Assembly: GCF_900696085.1 (NCBI RefSeq)
Contig: NZ_CAADFC020000021.1
Coordinates: forward strand, 1 to 64,000
Source: Bradyrhizobium ivorense
GTDB lineage: Bacteria; Pseudomonadota; Alphaproteobacteria; Rhizobiales; Xanthobacteraceae
DNA length: 64,000 nt
Direction: 5' to 3'
The notes beneath the pieces are model-generated. The model was not told the origin of the DNA, searched no databases, and was given only the letters and a program-made list of their open reading frames with translations. Shown here one piece after another: positions 44,449 to 58,555 of the stretch. The translations under genes and the position numbers were made by a program. Position 1 is the stretch's first letter. Each line of letters begins with the position of its first letter.

Positions 44449-44649
44449 TCAGAACGAGTCCGCCAATGCAATCTCGGCCCTGAGCGAATTGATGCGCCGC
44501 TCCGCCTCCTCGAACGTCAGGTCGCGCGCGTACTGGTTCGGCTGGTAGGCCTCCTCGGCAAGGCTCCGCAGCCGGGCGGCCTGGGCACGGGTCATCTGCC
44601 CCTGGATGCGCTCGGTGACCCCACCAAATTTTACCGCTGCCATGCTCAT
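44449..44649 (-). CDS. DUF3072 small protein
   Basis: The 66-residue protein starts at an ATG with a GAGGTG site at 4 bp spacing. The C-terminal half MTRAQAARLRSLAEEAYQP, then RDLTFEEAERRINSLRAEI, matches the DUF3072 helix-turn-helix-like pattern seen in many soil bacteria. Function is unknown. It diverges from the 44711 gene across a 61-bp gap that contains a LexA-box-like direct repeat. Confidence 0.75.
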   Translation of the reverse strand: MSMAAVKFGGVTERIQGQMTRAQAARLRSLAEEAYQPNQYARDLTFEEAERRINSLRAEIALADSF

Positions 44650-44686
44650 ATTTCACCTCACTAGCAAGCTCGTGACTTGACAATAT

Positions 44687-44701
44687 GTTCTATTTTTGTT
44701 C
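44687..44701. promoter_or_regulatory. LexA-box-like direct repeat GTTC-N7-GTTC
   Basis: The sequence gttctatttttgttc is an exact match to the alphaproteobacterial SOS box (two GTTC separated by 7 bp). It lies 38 bp upstream of the DUF3072 start and 10 bp upstream of the 44711 ATG. A TTGACA-like element begins at 44677. An 8-base match of this kind is expected once or twice by chance in a window of this size, so it is a candidate only. Confidence 0.4.
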
Positions 44702-44710
44702 CAACAAGCC

Positions 44711-45037
44711 ATGGACAACAAGATTAATGAAATTCGTCGGAAGATCAGCGTGTTGCGTGCCGAGATGACTCTGGTCGAGGCGGCGATCCGGGACCAGGTC
44801 AATCGCGACCTCGATTGCAGCGAGGCGTCCTACCGGCTGATGGCGATGCGGGCCGAGGTGGCCGAGTTGATCAAGCGCTGGCGGGCCGCCGGCGGTGACG
44901 ACCGCCTGCCGACGGTTCGCGAGCGTTTGAGCCGGACTTATCGGGATCGTCTCACCGCCAACGCGGACGCAAAAGCGATCGCCGGAGTGAAGCCGGACAA
45001 GGGTAAGCCCAGCCGGGTTGGCACCGGGCCCAAATAA
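44711..45037 (+). CDS. Small coiled-coil protein
   Basis: The 108-residue protein is read from the ATG at 44711; a TTG 15 bp earlier is an alternative. It is mostly helical and charged: MDNKINEIRRKISVLRAEM, AIRDQVNRDLDC and LMAMRAEVAELIKRW. A basic, probably disordered C-terminus follows (VKPDKGKPSRVGTGPK). No family is recognised. No clear ribosome site is seen, so the exact start is uncertain. It is downstream of the LexA-like box and could be a damage-response protein, but this is speculation. Confidence 0.6.
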   Translation: MDNKINEIRRKISVLRAEMTLVEAAIRDQVNRDLDCSEASYRLMAMRAEVAELIKRWRAAGGDDRLPTVRERLSRTYRDRLTANADAKAIAGVKPDKGKPSRVGTGPK

Positions 45038-45084
45038 GGGTTTCAGGTCGGGAACTCGACGCGCGGGATAGGCATTTTCTAGCG

Positions 45085-45336
45085 ATGTCGAGTCCCATTG
45101 CATCGTCCGACGCCATGATCGCCGATCCGACCGTGCGACCGCCGCGCGCATCAGTGAATGACGATCGCAGCCCGCTGCTGACGTTGATCTCCTGCGTCAG
45201 CTGCGCCAGGACCATGCGGCTTGAGACCAGCTATCCGGGAAGCGAGGGCAGGGACATCCTTCAGTACCGCTGCGAGCGGTGCAATCGCATCGAGCGCGTC
45301 CTGCTGGTGCGCCGGACCTGGCCCGCGGAACGCTAA
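45085..45336 (+). CDS. Small zinc-ribbon-like protein
   Basis: The 83-residue protein has a disordered N-terminus of about 35 residues and then LISCVSCARTMRLETS and LQYRCERCNRIERVLL. The two CxxC knuckles are spaced as in a small zinc ribbon. Similar short proteins are widespread in Bradyrhizobium and usually annotated hypothetical. The function is unknown; nucleic-acid or protein binding is the usual role of such ribbons. Confidence 0.65.
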   Translation: MSSPIASSDAMIADPTVRPPRASVNDDRSPLLTLISCVSCARTMRLETSYPGSEGRDILQYRCERCNRIERVLLVRRTWPAER

Positions 45337-45478
45337 AGCGCGTTGAGGTTAAGTTGAACCATCATCGCGCTTTAGCTCTTTGTTTGAGCATGATCTCCGC
45401 GCAAACGCTCCGCGTTTGTCGCGAGGGAAAACCGCTTCACACTTTTCGCTCACGCGGCCGTACCGGTCCGGATCATGC
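45335..45478. repeat. RIME-like rhizobial intergenic element
   Basis: The first palindrome aaagcgcg ... cgcgcttt (45335-45373) is followed by TTTGTTTGAGCATGATCT. A second long palindrome is bounded by gcatgatc (45388) and gatcatgc (45471-45478), containing the AAAACCGCTTCACACTTTTC segment. This order matches the Rhizobium-specific intergenic mosaic element. An extra small hairpin (gcaaacgctccgcgtttgtc) is inserted in the middle. Its left end overlaps the last bases of the preceding gene. Confidence 0.8.
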
Positions 45479-45496
45479 ACGAGCCTTCCGCCCGAC

Positions 45497-47500
45497 CTAG
45501 CTGCGGACTTTCGCTCTTGCCTTGGAGTTTTCCTGGACTTTTTTCTCGTCCGTCGAGCTGGTGTCGAATTCGCCGGAGGGGGCCGCCGATCGGCCGTCCG
45601 CCTCGGCAGCGGCTTGATGCCCCGTCAGCTTGGACAATTCGCGGCTGAGATCGTGAATGTGATACGGCTTGCGCAGCACCGGGAAATCCGACTTCACGTC
45701 GCGCGCGCTGTCGCTGTAACCCGTCGTCAGCAGGATCGGCAGCTCGGGCTTCCGCTCCCGGATCGTGCGCGCGAGCTTCAGCCCGTCCATCTTGCCGGGC
45801 ATCACGATGTCGCTGAACACCACATCGACCCCGTTCGCCTCGATCGCCCGCAACGCGTGTTCCGCATTCGACGCCCAGTTCACGGTGTAGCCGAGCTGTT
45901 CGAGCAGGCCGGTGCTCGCGTCGGCCACGGCGGGATTGTCCTCGATCAGGAGGACGGTAGCGGATCGCTGCGCGGTCCGGTCCGGGTTTCCGGGATGCGG
46001 TGCCGCGGTCCCGCGCGGCAAGACGATGCTGACGGTGGTGCCCTTGCCGAGCGTGCTGGCGATCTCGACCCTCCCGCCGGCCTGGTGGGCGAAACCATGG
46101 ACCTGGGACAGCCCAAGGCCGGTACCCCTGCCGATCGGCTTGGTGGTGAAGAACGGATCGAACACCTTGCTCAGCACGTCATCGGGAATGCCTTCGCCGG
46201 TGTCGGCGACGCTGACCACCACGTGGTCGGCCTCGGGCACGTTGCGGGCCGAGACGGTCACCGTGCCGCCGTCCGCCGTTGCGTCGCGCGCATTGACCAC
46301 GAGGTTGATCAGTGCGGTTTCAAAATCGGTCGGGTCGACGAAGACCGGCCAGACCTCGGGCTGGATCTCGATGTTCAGCCTGACCAGGCTGCCGAGCGCG
46401 CTGCCGAGGACTTCGCGCACCGAGGCGATCCGGTCGGCGACATTGATGGTCTGCGGATTGACGCTCTGCCGGCGCGCGAAGGTCAGCAATTGGCTGGTCA
46501 GCGATGCGGCGCGCTCGGTGGCGGTCTCGATCGCGCCGAGCGCGGCCCGACCGCGCTCGCTCGTCACCTCGCGCTTGATCCTGTGCAGATTGCCCGAGAT
46601 GATCATCAGAAGGTTGTTGAAGTCGTGGGCGACGCCGCCGGTCAATTGGCCGAGCGCATCCATCTTCAGGGTTTCCGCGAGCTGGCGCTGCACCTGCTCG
46701 AGCTTCTGTTGCGCCTCGCGGCGCTCGGAAATGTCTCGCGTGATTTTGGCGAAGCCGACCAGCGTGCCTTCGGCGTCGCGGATCGGATCGATCACGACGC
46801 TGGCCCAGAAGAACGAGCCGTCCTTCCGCACCCGCCAGCCATCCTCCTCGTAATGCCCGGTCTCTTCCGCGATCTTGAGCGCGCGGGCGGGCTTGCCGGC
46901 GGCCTGATCGGCCGGCGTATAGAATCGCGAAAAACTCTGGCCGATGATTTCGTCCGGCGCGTAGCCGTTGATGCGCTGACCGCCGGCGTTCCAGTTGGCG
47001 ACGATGCCGGCCGGCGTCAGCATGTAGAGCGCGTAGTCGGTGACGTTGCTCACCAGCAGGCGGAACTGGTTCTCGCTGGCCTCGAGGTCGGCGCGCGCCT
47101 GGCGCCGCTCGGTCATGTCACGGATCACCATGGCGTAGCCGACGAGCTTGCGCGTCTCGTAGATCGGATCGATGACGACGGAGGCATAGAATTTCGAGCC
47201 ATCCTTGCGAAGCCGCCAGCCCTCGGTGAGGAAGTGCTTTTCCTTGCGGGCGATCCGCAGGGCTTTTGCGGGAAGGCCGGATGCTCGGTCCTCCGGCAGG
47301 TAGAATTCCGAGAAGTGCTTGCCGAGGATCGCCCTGGCGTTGTGGCCGGTCGTGCGCTCGGCGCCCTTGTTCCAGTTGATGACGCGTCCGTCGGCGGCGA
47401 GCATGCAGATGGCATAGTCGACAGCTCCGCCGGCCACGCGCTGGAAACGGCGCTCGCTTTCGGAATTGCCCCGTTCGCGCTGCTCTGATCTCTTAACCAT
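45497..47500 (-). CDS. Hybrid sensor histidine kinase: PAS-PAS-HisKA-HATPase-REC
   Basis: The 667-residue soluble hybrid kinase is read from the ATG at 47500. Two PAS domains occupy residues about 15-140 and 140-265; both end in WRLRKDG/WRVRKDGS-type PAC segments, RDMTERR and RDISERR. HisKA carries His292 in GGVAHDFNNLL, a histidine-kinase H-box variant common in soluble hybrid kinases. The ATPase boxes are NLVVNARDA, VADTGEGIPDD and GRGTGLGLSQVHGF. The receiver near residue 520-640 has LLIEDNPAVADAS and FSDIVMPGKMDG. No membrane segments are seen. It is divergent from the giant poly-HAMP kinase, sharing the 299-bp control region. Confidence 0.9.
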   Translation of the reverse strand: MVKRSEQRERGNSESERRFQRVAGGAVDYAICMLAADGRVINWNKGAERTTGHNARAILGKHFSEFYLPEDRASGLPAKALRIARKEKHFLTEGWRLRKDGSKFYASVVIDPIYETRKLVGYAMVIRDMTERRQARADLEASENQFRLLVSNVTDYALYMLTPAGIVANWNAGGQRINGYAPDEIIGQSFSRFYTPADQAAGKPARALKIAEETGHYEEDGWRVRKDGSFFWASVVIDPIRDAEGTLVGFAKITRDISERREAQQKLEQVQRQLAETLKMDALGQLTGGVAHDFNNLLMIISGNLHRIKREVTSERGRAALGAIETATERAASLTSQLLTFARRQSVNPQTINVADRIASVREVLGSALGSLVRLNIEIQPEVWPVFVDPTDFETALINLVVNARDATADGGTVTVSARNVPEADHVVVSVADTGEGIPDDVLSKVFDPFFTTKPIGRGTGLGLSQVHGFAHQAGGRVEIASTLGKGTTVSIVLPRGTAAPHPGNPDRTAQRSATVLLIEDNPAVADASTGLLEQLGYTVNWASNAEHALRAIEANGVDVVFSDIVMPGKMDGLKLARTIRERKPELPILLTTGYSDSARDVKSDFPVLRKPYHIHDLSRELSKLTGHQAAAEADGRSAAPSGEFDTSSTDEKKVQENSKARAKVRS

Positions 47501-47728
47501 CACCGATCCCGCCGAGGCCCGAAACGCTCGGAACAGGCCTTTGTTCCAAATGCGACAAACCGGCAATACGAACGGCTTACCCTGCCGGTCAAAAAAGTTC
47601 CATCCAGCCCTGGAACCTTCGGTTCCAATGGCAATTAACATGCTCGGTTTGCGTCACAAATCGCGTTTGTCGCGTTTTCATGCTTGAATGGATCACCGGC
47701 ACTCATTCTTATGGTTTTGCTGGCTTAT

Positions 47729-47773
47729 CCGAGTCCTTGGAGTCCGAGTCCCTGGATTCCGAGTTCTAGGATT
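47729..47773. repeat. Three tandem 15-bp repeats upstream of the poly-HAMP kinase gene
   Basis: The units are ccgagtccttggagt, ccgagtccctggatt and ccgagttctaggatt. They are in perfect register and end 26 bp before the ATG, just ahead of an AGGGGAA ribosome site. They could be a binding-site array or a slipped region in the leader of the kinase mRNA. Confidence 0.75.
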
Positions 47774-47799
47774 CAAGGCCAGCACGTAGGGGAAATTCA

Positions 47800-54090
<6,291 letters not shown>

Positions 54091-54103
54091 TCGGCGATCG
54101 ACA

Positions 54104-55600
54104 ATGATGGACAATGAAAAAATAAACATCCTTCTGGTCGACGACCAACCGGCGAAGCTGCTGGCTTACGAGGTCATCCTGAAGGAGCTCGGCGAGAACC
54201 TCGTCGCGGTGTCGTCGGGCCGGGAGGCGCTCGAATTCCTGCTCAAGAACGAGGTCGCCGTCATCCTGGTCGATGTCTGCATGCCCGAGCTCGACGGCTT
54301 CGAGCTTGCGGCGATGATCCGCGAGCATCCGCGCTTCCAGAAGACCGCGATGATCTTCATCTCGGCGATCCAGGTCAGCGATATCGACCGGCTGCGCGGC
54401 TACGAGATGGGCGCAGTCGACTACGTGCCGGTGCCCGTCGTGCCTGAGGTGCTGCGGGCAAAGATCCGGGTGTTCGCCGAGCTCTATCGCAAGACCCGGC
54501 AGCTTGAACGCCTCAATGCCGAGCTCGAGGACCGCGTGCGCGCACGCACCGCCGAGCTCGAGCAGTCGACTACCCGCCTGGTGGAGAGCGAGCAGCGCCG
54601 CAGCATGGCGATTGCCGCCGGCAAGATGGGATCGTGGGACTGGGATTGGGTCAACGGCGACTGGATGTGGGACGAGGGCCAGTACAAGATATTCGGGGTC
54701 GATCCAAAATCCTTCGAACTCACCTCCGAAAATATCCAGGGGCTGTTTCATCCTGACGATGTCGAGGATCTCAAGCGCGCCTGGGCCGGCTTCGGCAAGG
54801 GCGAGACGTCCTATGAGGCCGAATTCCGCGTCATGCGGCCGAACGGGGAGGTGCGCTGGTGCGTCGGCACGGCCGCCGCGACCAGCGACCGCCATGGCCG
54901 GGTGGTGCGGGTCAGCGGCGTCACCGTCGACATCACCGATCGCAAGAAGGCCGAGGAGCGCCAGAGCCTGTTGACCCGTGAGGTCGATCATCGCGCCAAG
55001 AACGCGCTCGCGCTGGCGCAATCGATCGTGCGGCTGACGCGCGCGCAGAACGTCAACGCCTATGTGCGCGCGGTCGAGGGCCGCATCACGGCGCTGGCGC
55101 GGGTCCACACGGTGCTGTCGCTGTCGAGCTGGCAGGGCGCCGAGATCCGGCGGCTGGTCACCGAGGAGATCGCGCCTTATTCCGAGGCCGGGCAGATCCA
55201 GATCGAAGGCGCCGAGGTGCAGCTGCAGCCCGCGACCGCACAGACGCTGGCGCTGGCGCTGCATGAACTCGTCACCAACTCGGCGAAGTATGGCAGCCTG
55301 TCGGTGCTGTCGGGCCGGCTCGCGATCACCTGGGCGGTACAGGACGACGCGCTGATCCTGGCCTGGGTGGAAACCGGTGGGCCCAGCGTGACCAAACCGA
55401 CGCAAAAAGGTTTCGGCACGCGAAGTGTGATCGCCAGCATCGAGACCCAGCTCGGTGGGCGCGCCGATTTCGATTGGCGGAGCGAAGGCCTGGTCTGCCG
55501 CCTGACCGTTCCGCTCAAGGCCGGCATCACCGAGAGCACAAGCTACCGGGATCTGACCGCGCCCGAGCGCCAGCCGGTGCTGAGTTCCAGGGCCGTGTAA
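54104..55600 (+). CDS. Receiver-PAS-HWE histidine kinase
   Basis: The 498-residue protein starts 13 bp after the giant kinase stop. The N-terminal receiver (INILLVDDQPAKLLAYEVI, ILVDVCMPELDGFELA) is followed by a short coiled linker and a PAS domain (IAAGKMGSWDWDWVNGDWMWDEGQYKIFGVD, ending VTVDITDRKKAEER). The HWE kinase core has His296 in REVDHRAKNALALAQSIV, the ATPase helix ALHELVTNSAKYGSLS, and the W-x-E of the family in LAWVETGGP. HWE kinases often sense light or stress and feed general-stress response regulators. Tight spacing implies co-transcription with the poly-HAMP kinase, whose receivers or His may exchange phosphate with it. Confidence 0.92.
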   Translation: MMDNEKINILLVDDQPAKLLAYEVILKELGENLVAVSSGREALEFLLKNEVAVILVDVCMPELDGFELAAMIREHPRFQKTAMIFISAIQVSDIDRLRGYEMGAVDYVPVPVVPEVLRAKIRVFAELYRKTRQLERLNAELEDRVRARTAELEQSTTRLVESEQRRSMAIAAGKMGSWDWDWVNGDWMWDEGQYKIFGVDPKSFELTSENIQGLFHPDDVEDLKRAWAGFGKGETSYEAEFRVMRPNGEVRWCVGTAAATSDRHGRVVRVSGVTVDITDRKKAEERQSLLTREVDHRAKNALALAQSIVRLTRAQNVNAYVRAVEGRITALARVHTVLSLSSWQGAEIRRLVTEEIAPYSEAGQIQIEGAEVQLQPATAQTLALALHELVTNSAKYGSLSVLSGRLAITWAVQDDALILAWVETGGPSVTKPTQKGFGTRSVIASIETQLGGRADFDWRSEGLVCRLTVPLKAGITESTSYRDLTAPERQPVLSSRAV

Positions 55601-55686
55601 CAACCTCATTGTGCAGGAACCAAGCGTCGGACCTTTCGGTTAACCGCGAGGTCGATCGCCGCCGTTCCTGAACTTGAGGTGTAACC

Positions 55687-56850
55687 TTGGATGCCCGAAC
55701 CAGAGAGCGCGGGCCGTCCGCGGAAAAGCCGCGGCAGCCCGAGCGCACCCCTGAGCAGAAATCCGCACCGGACAAGTCATCAACGGTGCAAGACGCGCGG
55801 GAGGCCGACAAGAAGCCGTCGCTGCGTGAACGCCTGCGTCAGCACTGGATGCTTGCCGCTGCGGGCGCGGTCCTGCTGCTGGCCGCGCTGATTGGTGGCG
55901 GCGCCTACTGGCTGAACATTCGCCACTATGAATCGACGGACGACGCCTTCGTTGCCGCGCGCAGCTTTGCGGTCGCCTCGAAGGTCGGCGGCTATGTCGT
56001 CGACGTCCCCGTCACCGACAACCAGCACGTCAATGCCGGCGATCTGCTGGCGCGGATCGATGAGCGCGACTACAGGATCGCAGTCGAGCAGGCCGGCGCG
56101 CAGGTCGCGATCGCCCAAGCCAACATCGCCAATGTCGAGGCGCAGCTCGACAGCCAGCAGGAGCAGATCAAGCAGGCCCGCGCGCAGGAGCAGCAGGCCG
56201 AAGCGCAATTGAAGTTCGCCGAGGAGGAGGCGTCCCGTGCGCAGAATCTGGTCGAGAAGGGCGCCGGCACGGTACAGCGGCAGCAGCAGACGCGTTCCGA
56301 CCTCGATGCCCAGCAGGCCAATACCAGCCGCGCGAAGACGGCAGTGACCGCGGCCGAGCTCGGCGTCAAGACGCTGGAGGCGCAGCGCAAGAGCAGCCAG
56401 GCCTCGCTCGAGCAGGCGAAGGCGCAGCTCGATCAGGCCAGGCTGAATCTGCAATACACCAACATCGTTGCCGCGCAGTCCGGGCGCGTCGTCAAGCTGA
56501 GCGGTGCGGTCGGCACCTACGTTGCGCCCGCCCAGAGCGTCATGATGTTCGTGCCGGACGAGGTCTGGATCACCGCCAACTACAAGGAAACCCAGCTGAC
56601 GGACATGCGTCCGGGCCAGCCGGTCGAGATCAGGATTGACGCCTATCCGGAGCGCAAGCTGACCGGCCGTGTCGCCTCGGTTCAGCCAGGCTCCGGCACC
56701 GCGTTCAGCCTGTTGCCGGCGGAGAATGCCACCGGCAATTTCGTCAAGGTCGTGCAGCGCGTTCCCGTCAAGATCGTGGTCGACAATTGGCCGGGCGACG
56801 TGCCGGTCGGGCCGGGCATGTCGGTGGTGCCCTGGACGCGGGTGCGATGA
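55687..56850 (+). CDS. HlyD/EmrA-family membrane fusion protein
   Basis: The 387-residue protein starts at a TTG (55687) with GAGGTG five bases upstream; an out-of-frame ATG nearby is not the start. A disordered acidic/basic N-terminus leads to one membrane helix (MLAAAGAVLLLAALIGGGAYW). The periplasmic adaptor part follows: YESTDDAFVAARSFAVASKVGGYVVDVPV (lipoyl-like), a long coiled coil of AxxAQAEAQ type, and IVAAQSGRVVKLSGAVGTYV with a beta-barrel. It joins the inner-membrane EmrB-like pump to an outer-membrane channel not encoded here. Its stop overlaps the pump gene start. Confidence 0.9.
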   Translation: MDARTRERGPSAEKPRQPERTPEQKSAPDKSSTVQDAREADKKPSLRERLRQHWMLAAAGAVLLLAALIGGGAYWLNIRHYESTDDAFVAARSFAVASKVGGYVVDVPVTDNQHVNAGDLLARIDERDYRIAVEQAGAQVAIAQANIANVEAQLDSQQEQIKQARAQEQQAEAQLKFAEEEASRAQNLVEKGAGTVQRQQQTRSDLDAQQANTSRAKTAVTAAELGVKTLEAQRKSSQASLEQAKAQLDQARLNLQYTNIVAAQSGRVVKLSGAVGTYVAPAQSVMMFVPDEVWITANYKETQLTDMRPGQPVEIRIDAYPERKLTGRVASVQPGSGTAFSLLPAENATGNFVKVVQRVPVKIVVDNWPGDVPVGPGMSVVPWTRVR

Positions 56851-58460
56851 GCGATGCCGTGGACGGCGGCGGCGCCTCCTGGTCGCCGGAGCGCTCGGCC
56901 GCCGGTGGGCACAATCCCTATCTGATCGCCTTCGTCGTCTCGATCGCGACCTTCATGGAGGTGCTCGACACCACGATCGCCAATGTCGCCTTGCGCCACA
57001 TCGCCGGCGGGCTCGCCGTCGGCATCGACGAGAGCACCTACATCATCACCAGCTATCTGGTGGCCAACGCCATCGTGCTGTCGATCTCGGGCTGGCTCTC
57101 CACCGTGATCGGCCGCAAGCGCTTCTACATGATCTGCGTCGCCACCTTCGCGTTCGCCTCGCTGCTCTGCGGATTTGCCTGGAGCCTGGAGGCGCTGGTG
57201 CTGTTCCGGATCCTCCAGGGACTCGGCGGCGGCGGGATGGCAACGAGCGAGCAGGCGATCCTGGCCGACTCCTTTCCGCCGGGGAAACGCGGCCAGGCCT
57301 TTGCGATCTACGGCGTCGCCGTCGTGGTTGCGCCCGTGATCGGGCCGACGCTCGGCGGCTGGATCACCGACACCTACACCTGGCACTGGATCTTCCTGAT
57401 CAACGTTCCGATGGGCCTCATCTCGCTGTTCCTGGTCGGCACGCTGGTGAAGGAGCCGTCGGGTGCCGAAGAGGAGCGGAAGGCGTTGCTCAGCAAAGGC
57501 CTGCGCGTCGACTATATCGGCTTCGTGCTGGTCGCGATCGGACTCGGCTCGCTCGAATTCGTGCTCGATGAAGGACAGCGCAAGGACTGGTTCGGCTCCA
57601 GCATGATCGTCGGCTTTGCGCTGGCCGCTGCGTTCTGCCTGATCGCGCTGATCCCCTGGGAATTGACGCGCAAGGATCCGATCGTCGACCTTCGCCTGCT
57701 CGGACGCCGCCAGTTCGGCTCCTGCTTCCTGGTGATGCTGTGCACCGGCGCCGTCCTGATCTCATCGACGCAGCTGTTGCCGCAGCTGTTGCAGACCGAG
57801 CTGAACTATACCGCGCTGCTCGCCGGGCTCGCGCTGTCGCCCGGCGGCATCGTCACGCTGATCCTGATGCCGGTGGTCGGCAATCTCGTCAGCCGCGTGC
57901 AGCCAAAATACCTCATCTCGCTCGGCGGGGTCATCGTCGCCTATTCGATGTGGCATCTGACCGGGCTGACCGGCGACATCACCTATGGCTACGCTGCGCT
58001 GGCGCGAATTTTCCTGTCCGCCGGACTTCCGTTCCTGTTCCTGCCGGTGACGACCGCGTCCTACGACGGCGTGCCGCCGGACAAGACCAACCAGGCATCG
58101 GCGCTGATCAACGTCGCGCGCAACGTCGGCGGATCGATGGGCGTCGCGCTTGCCCAGACCGCGCTGGCGCAGCGCCAGCAATTCCACCAGAACCGGCTGA
58201 TCGAGCACGCCGCACCCTCCGACATCGGGTATCAGCAAACCATCGATGCCATGACGCGCTTCTTCCAGGCCCAGGGCTCCAACGCCTCCGACGCCGCGTC
58301 CCAGGCGGTCGCCTGGGTCGGGCAGACCCTGCAGCAGCAGGTCGATCTGCTCGCCTATATCGATGTGTTCTGGTTGCTTGGGCTGATCGGCCTTGCGATG
58401 ATCCCGCTCGCATTGATCATCAAGCCGATCGATCTGTCAGCGCCGCCCAAAGGACATTGA
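56847..58460 (+). CDS. DHA2-family MFS drug exporter (EmrB/QacA-like)
   Basis: The 537-residue protein has fourteen predicted helices. Helix 1 carries SIATFMEVLDTTIANVALRHIAG, the DHA2 motif with the conserved Asp. Others are GWLSTVIGRKRFYMIC, ILQGLGGGGMATSEQAILADSFPPGKRGQA and GPTLGGWITDTYTWHWIFLINVPMG. It starts at the ATG at 56847, overlapping the EmrA-like stop (ATGA), so the two form a coupled tripartite efflux pair. The substrate is probably one or more lipophilic compounds. No TetR/MarR regulator lies next to the pair. Confidence 0.92.
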   Translation: MSDAVDGGGASWSPERSAAGGHNPYLIAFVVSIATFMEVLDTTIANVALRHIAGGLAVGIDESTYIITSYLVANAIVLSISGWLSTVIGRKRFYMICVATFAFASLLCGFAWSLEALVLFRILQGLGGGGMATSEQAILADSFPPGKRGQAFAIYGVAVVVAPVIGPTLGGWITDTYTWHWIFLINVPMGLISLFLVGTLVKEPSGAEEERKALLSKGLRVDYIGFVLVAIGLGSLEFVLDEGQRKDWFGSSMIVGFALAAAFCLIALIPWELTRKDPIVDLRLLGRRQFGSCFLVMLCTGAVLISSTQLLPQLLQTELNYTALLAGLALSPGGIVTLILMPVVGNLVSRVQPKYLISLGGVIVAYSMWHLTGLTGDITYGYAALARIFLSAGLPFLFLPVTTASYDGVPPDKTNQASALINVARNVGGSMGVALAQTALAQRQQFHQNRLIEHAAPSDIGYQQTIDAMTRFFQAQGSNASDAASQAVAWVGQTLQQQVDLLAYIDVFWLLGLIGLAMIPLALIIKPIDLSAPPKGH

Positions 58461-58555
58461 GAAGGCCGCTCAGGAAGACGACATTGTGAACGGAGACGAT
58501 GGCCGATCTGCGCTATTGAGGTAAAGACGGACGCGGACATCGCGCGGGGAGCAAC

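Noticed and set aside
47520..47625. Inverted GGAAC/GTTCC motifs resembling EcfG-type or LexA sites upstream of the PAS hybrid kinase
   Set aside because: They are inverted rather than GTTC-N7-GTTC direct repeats, and none has the EcfG spacing of GGAAC to CGTT. Two small palindromes remain unexplained.
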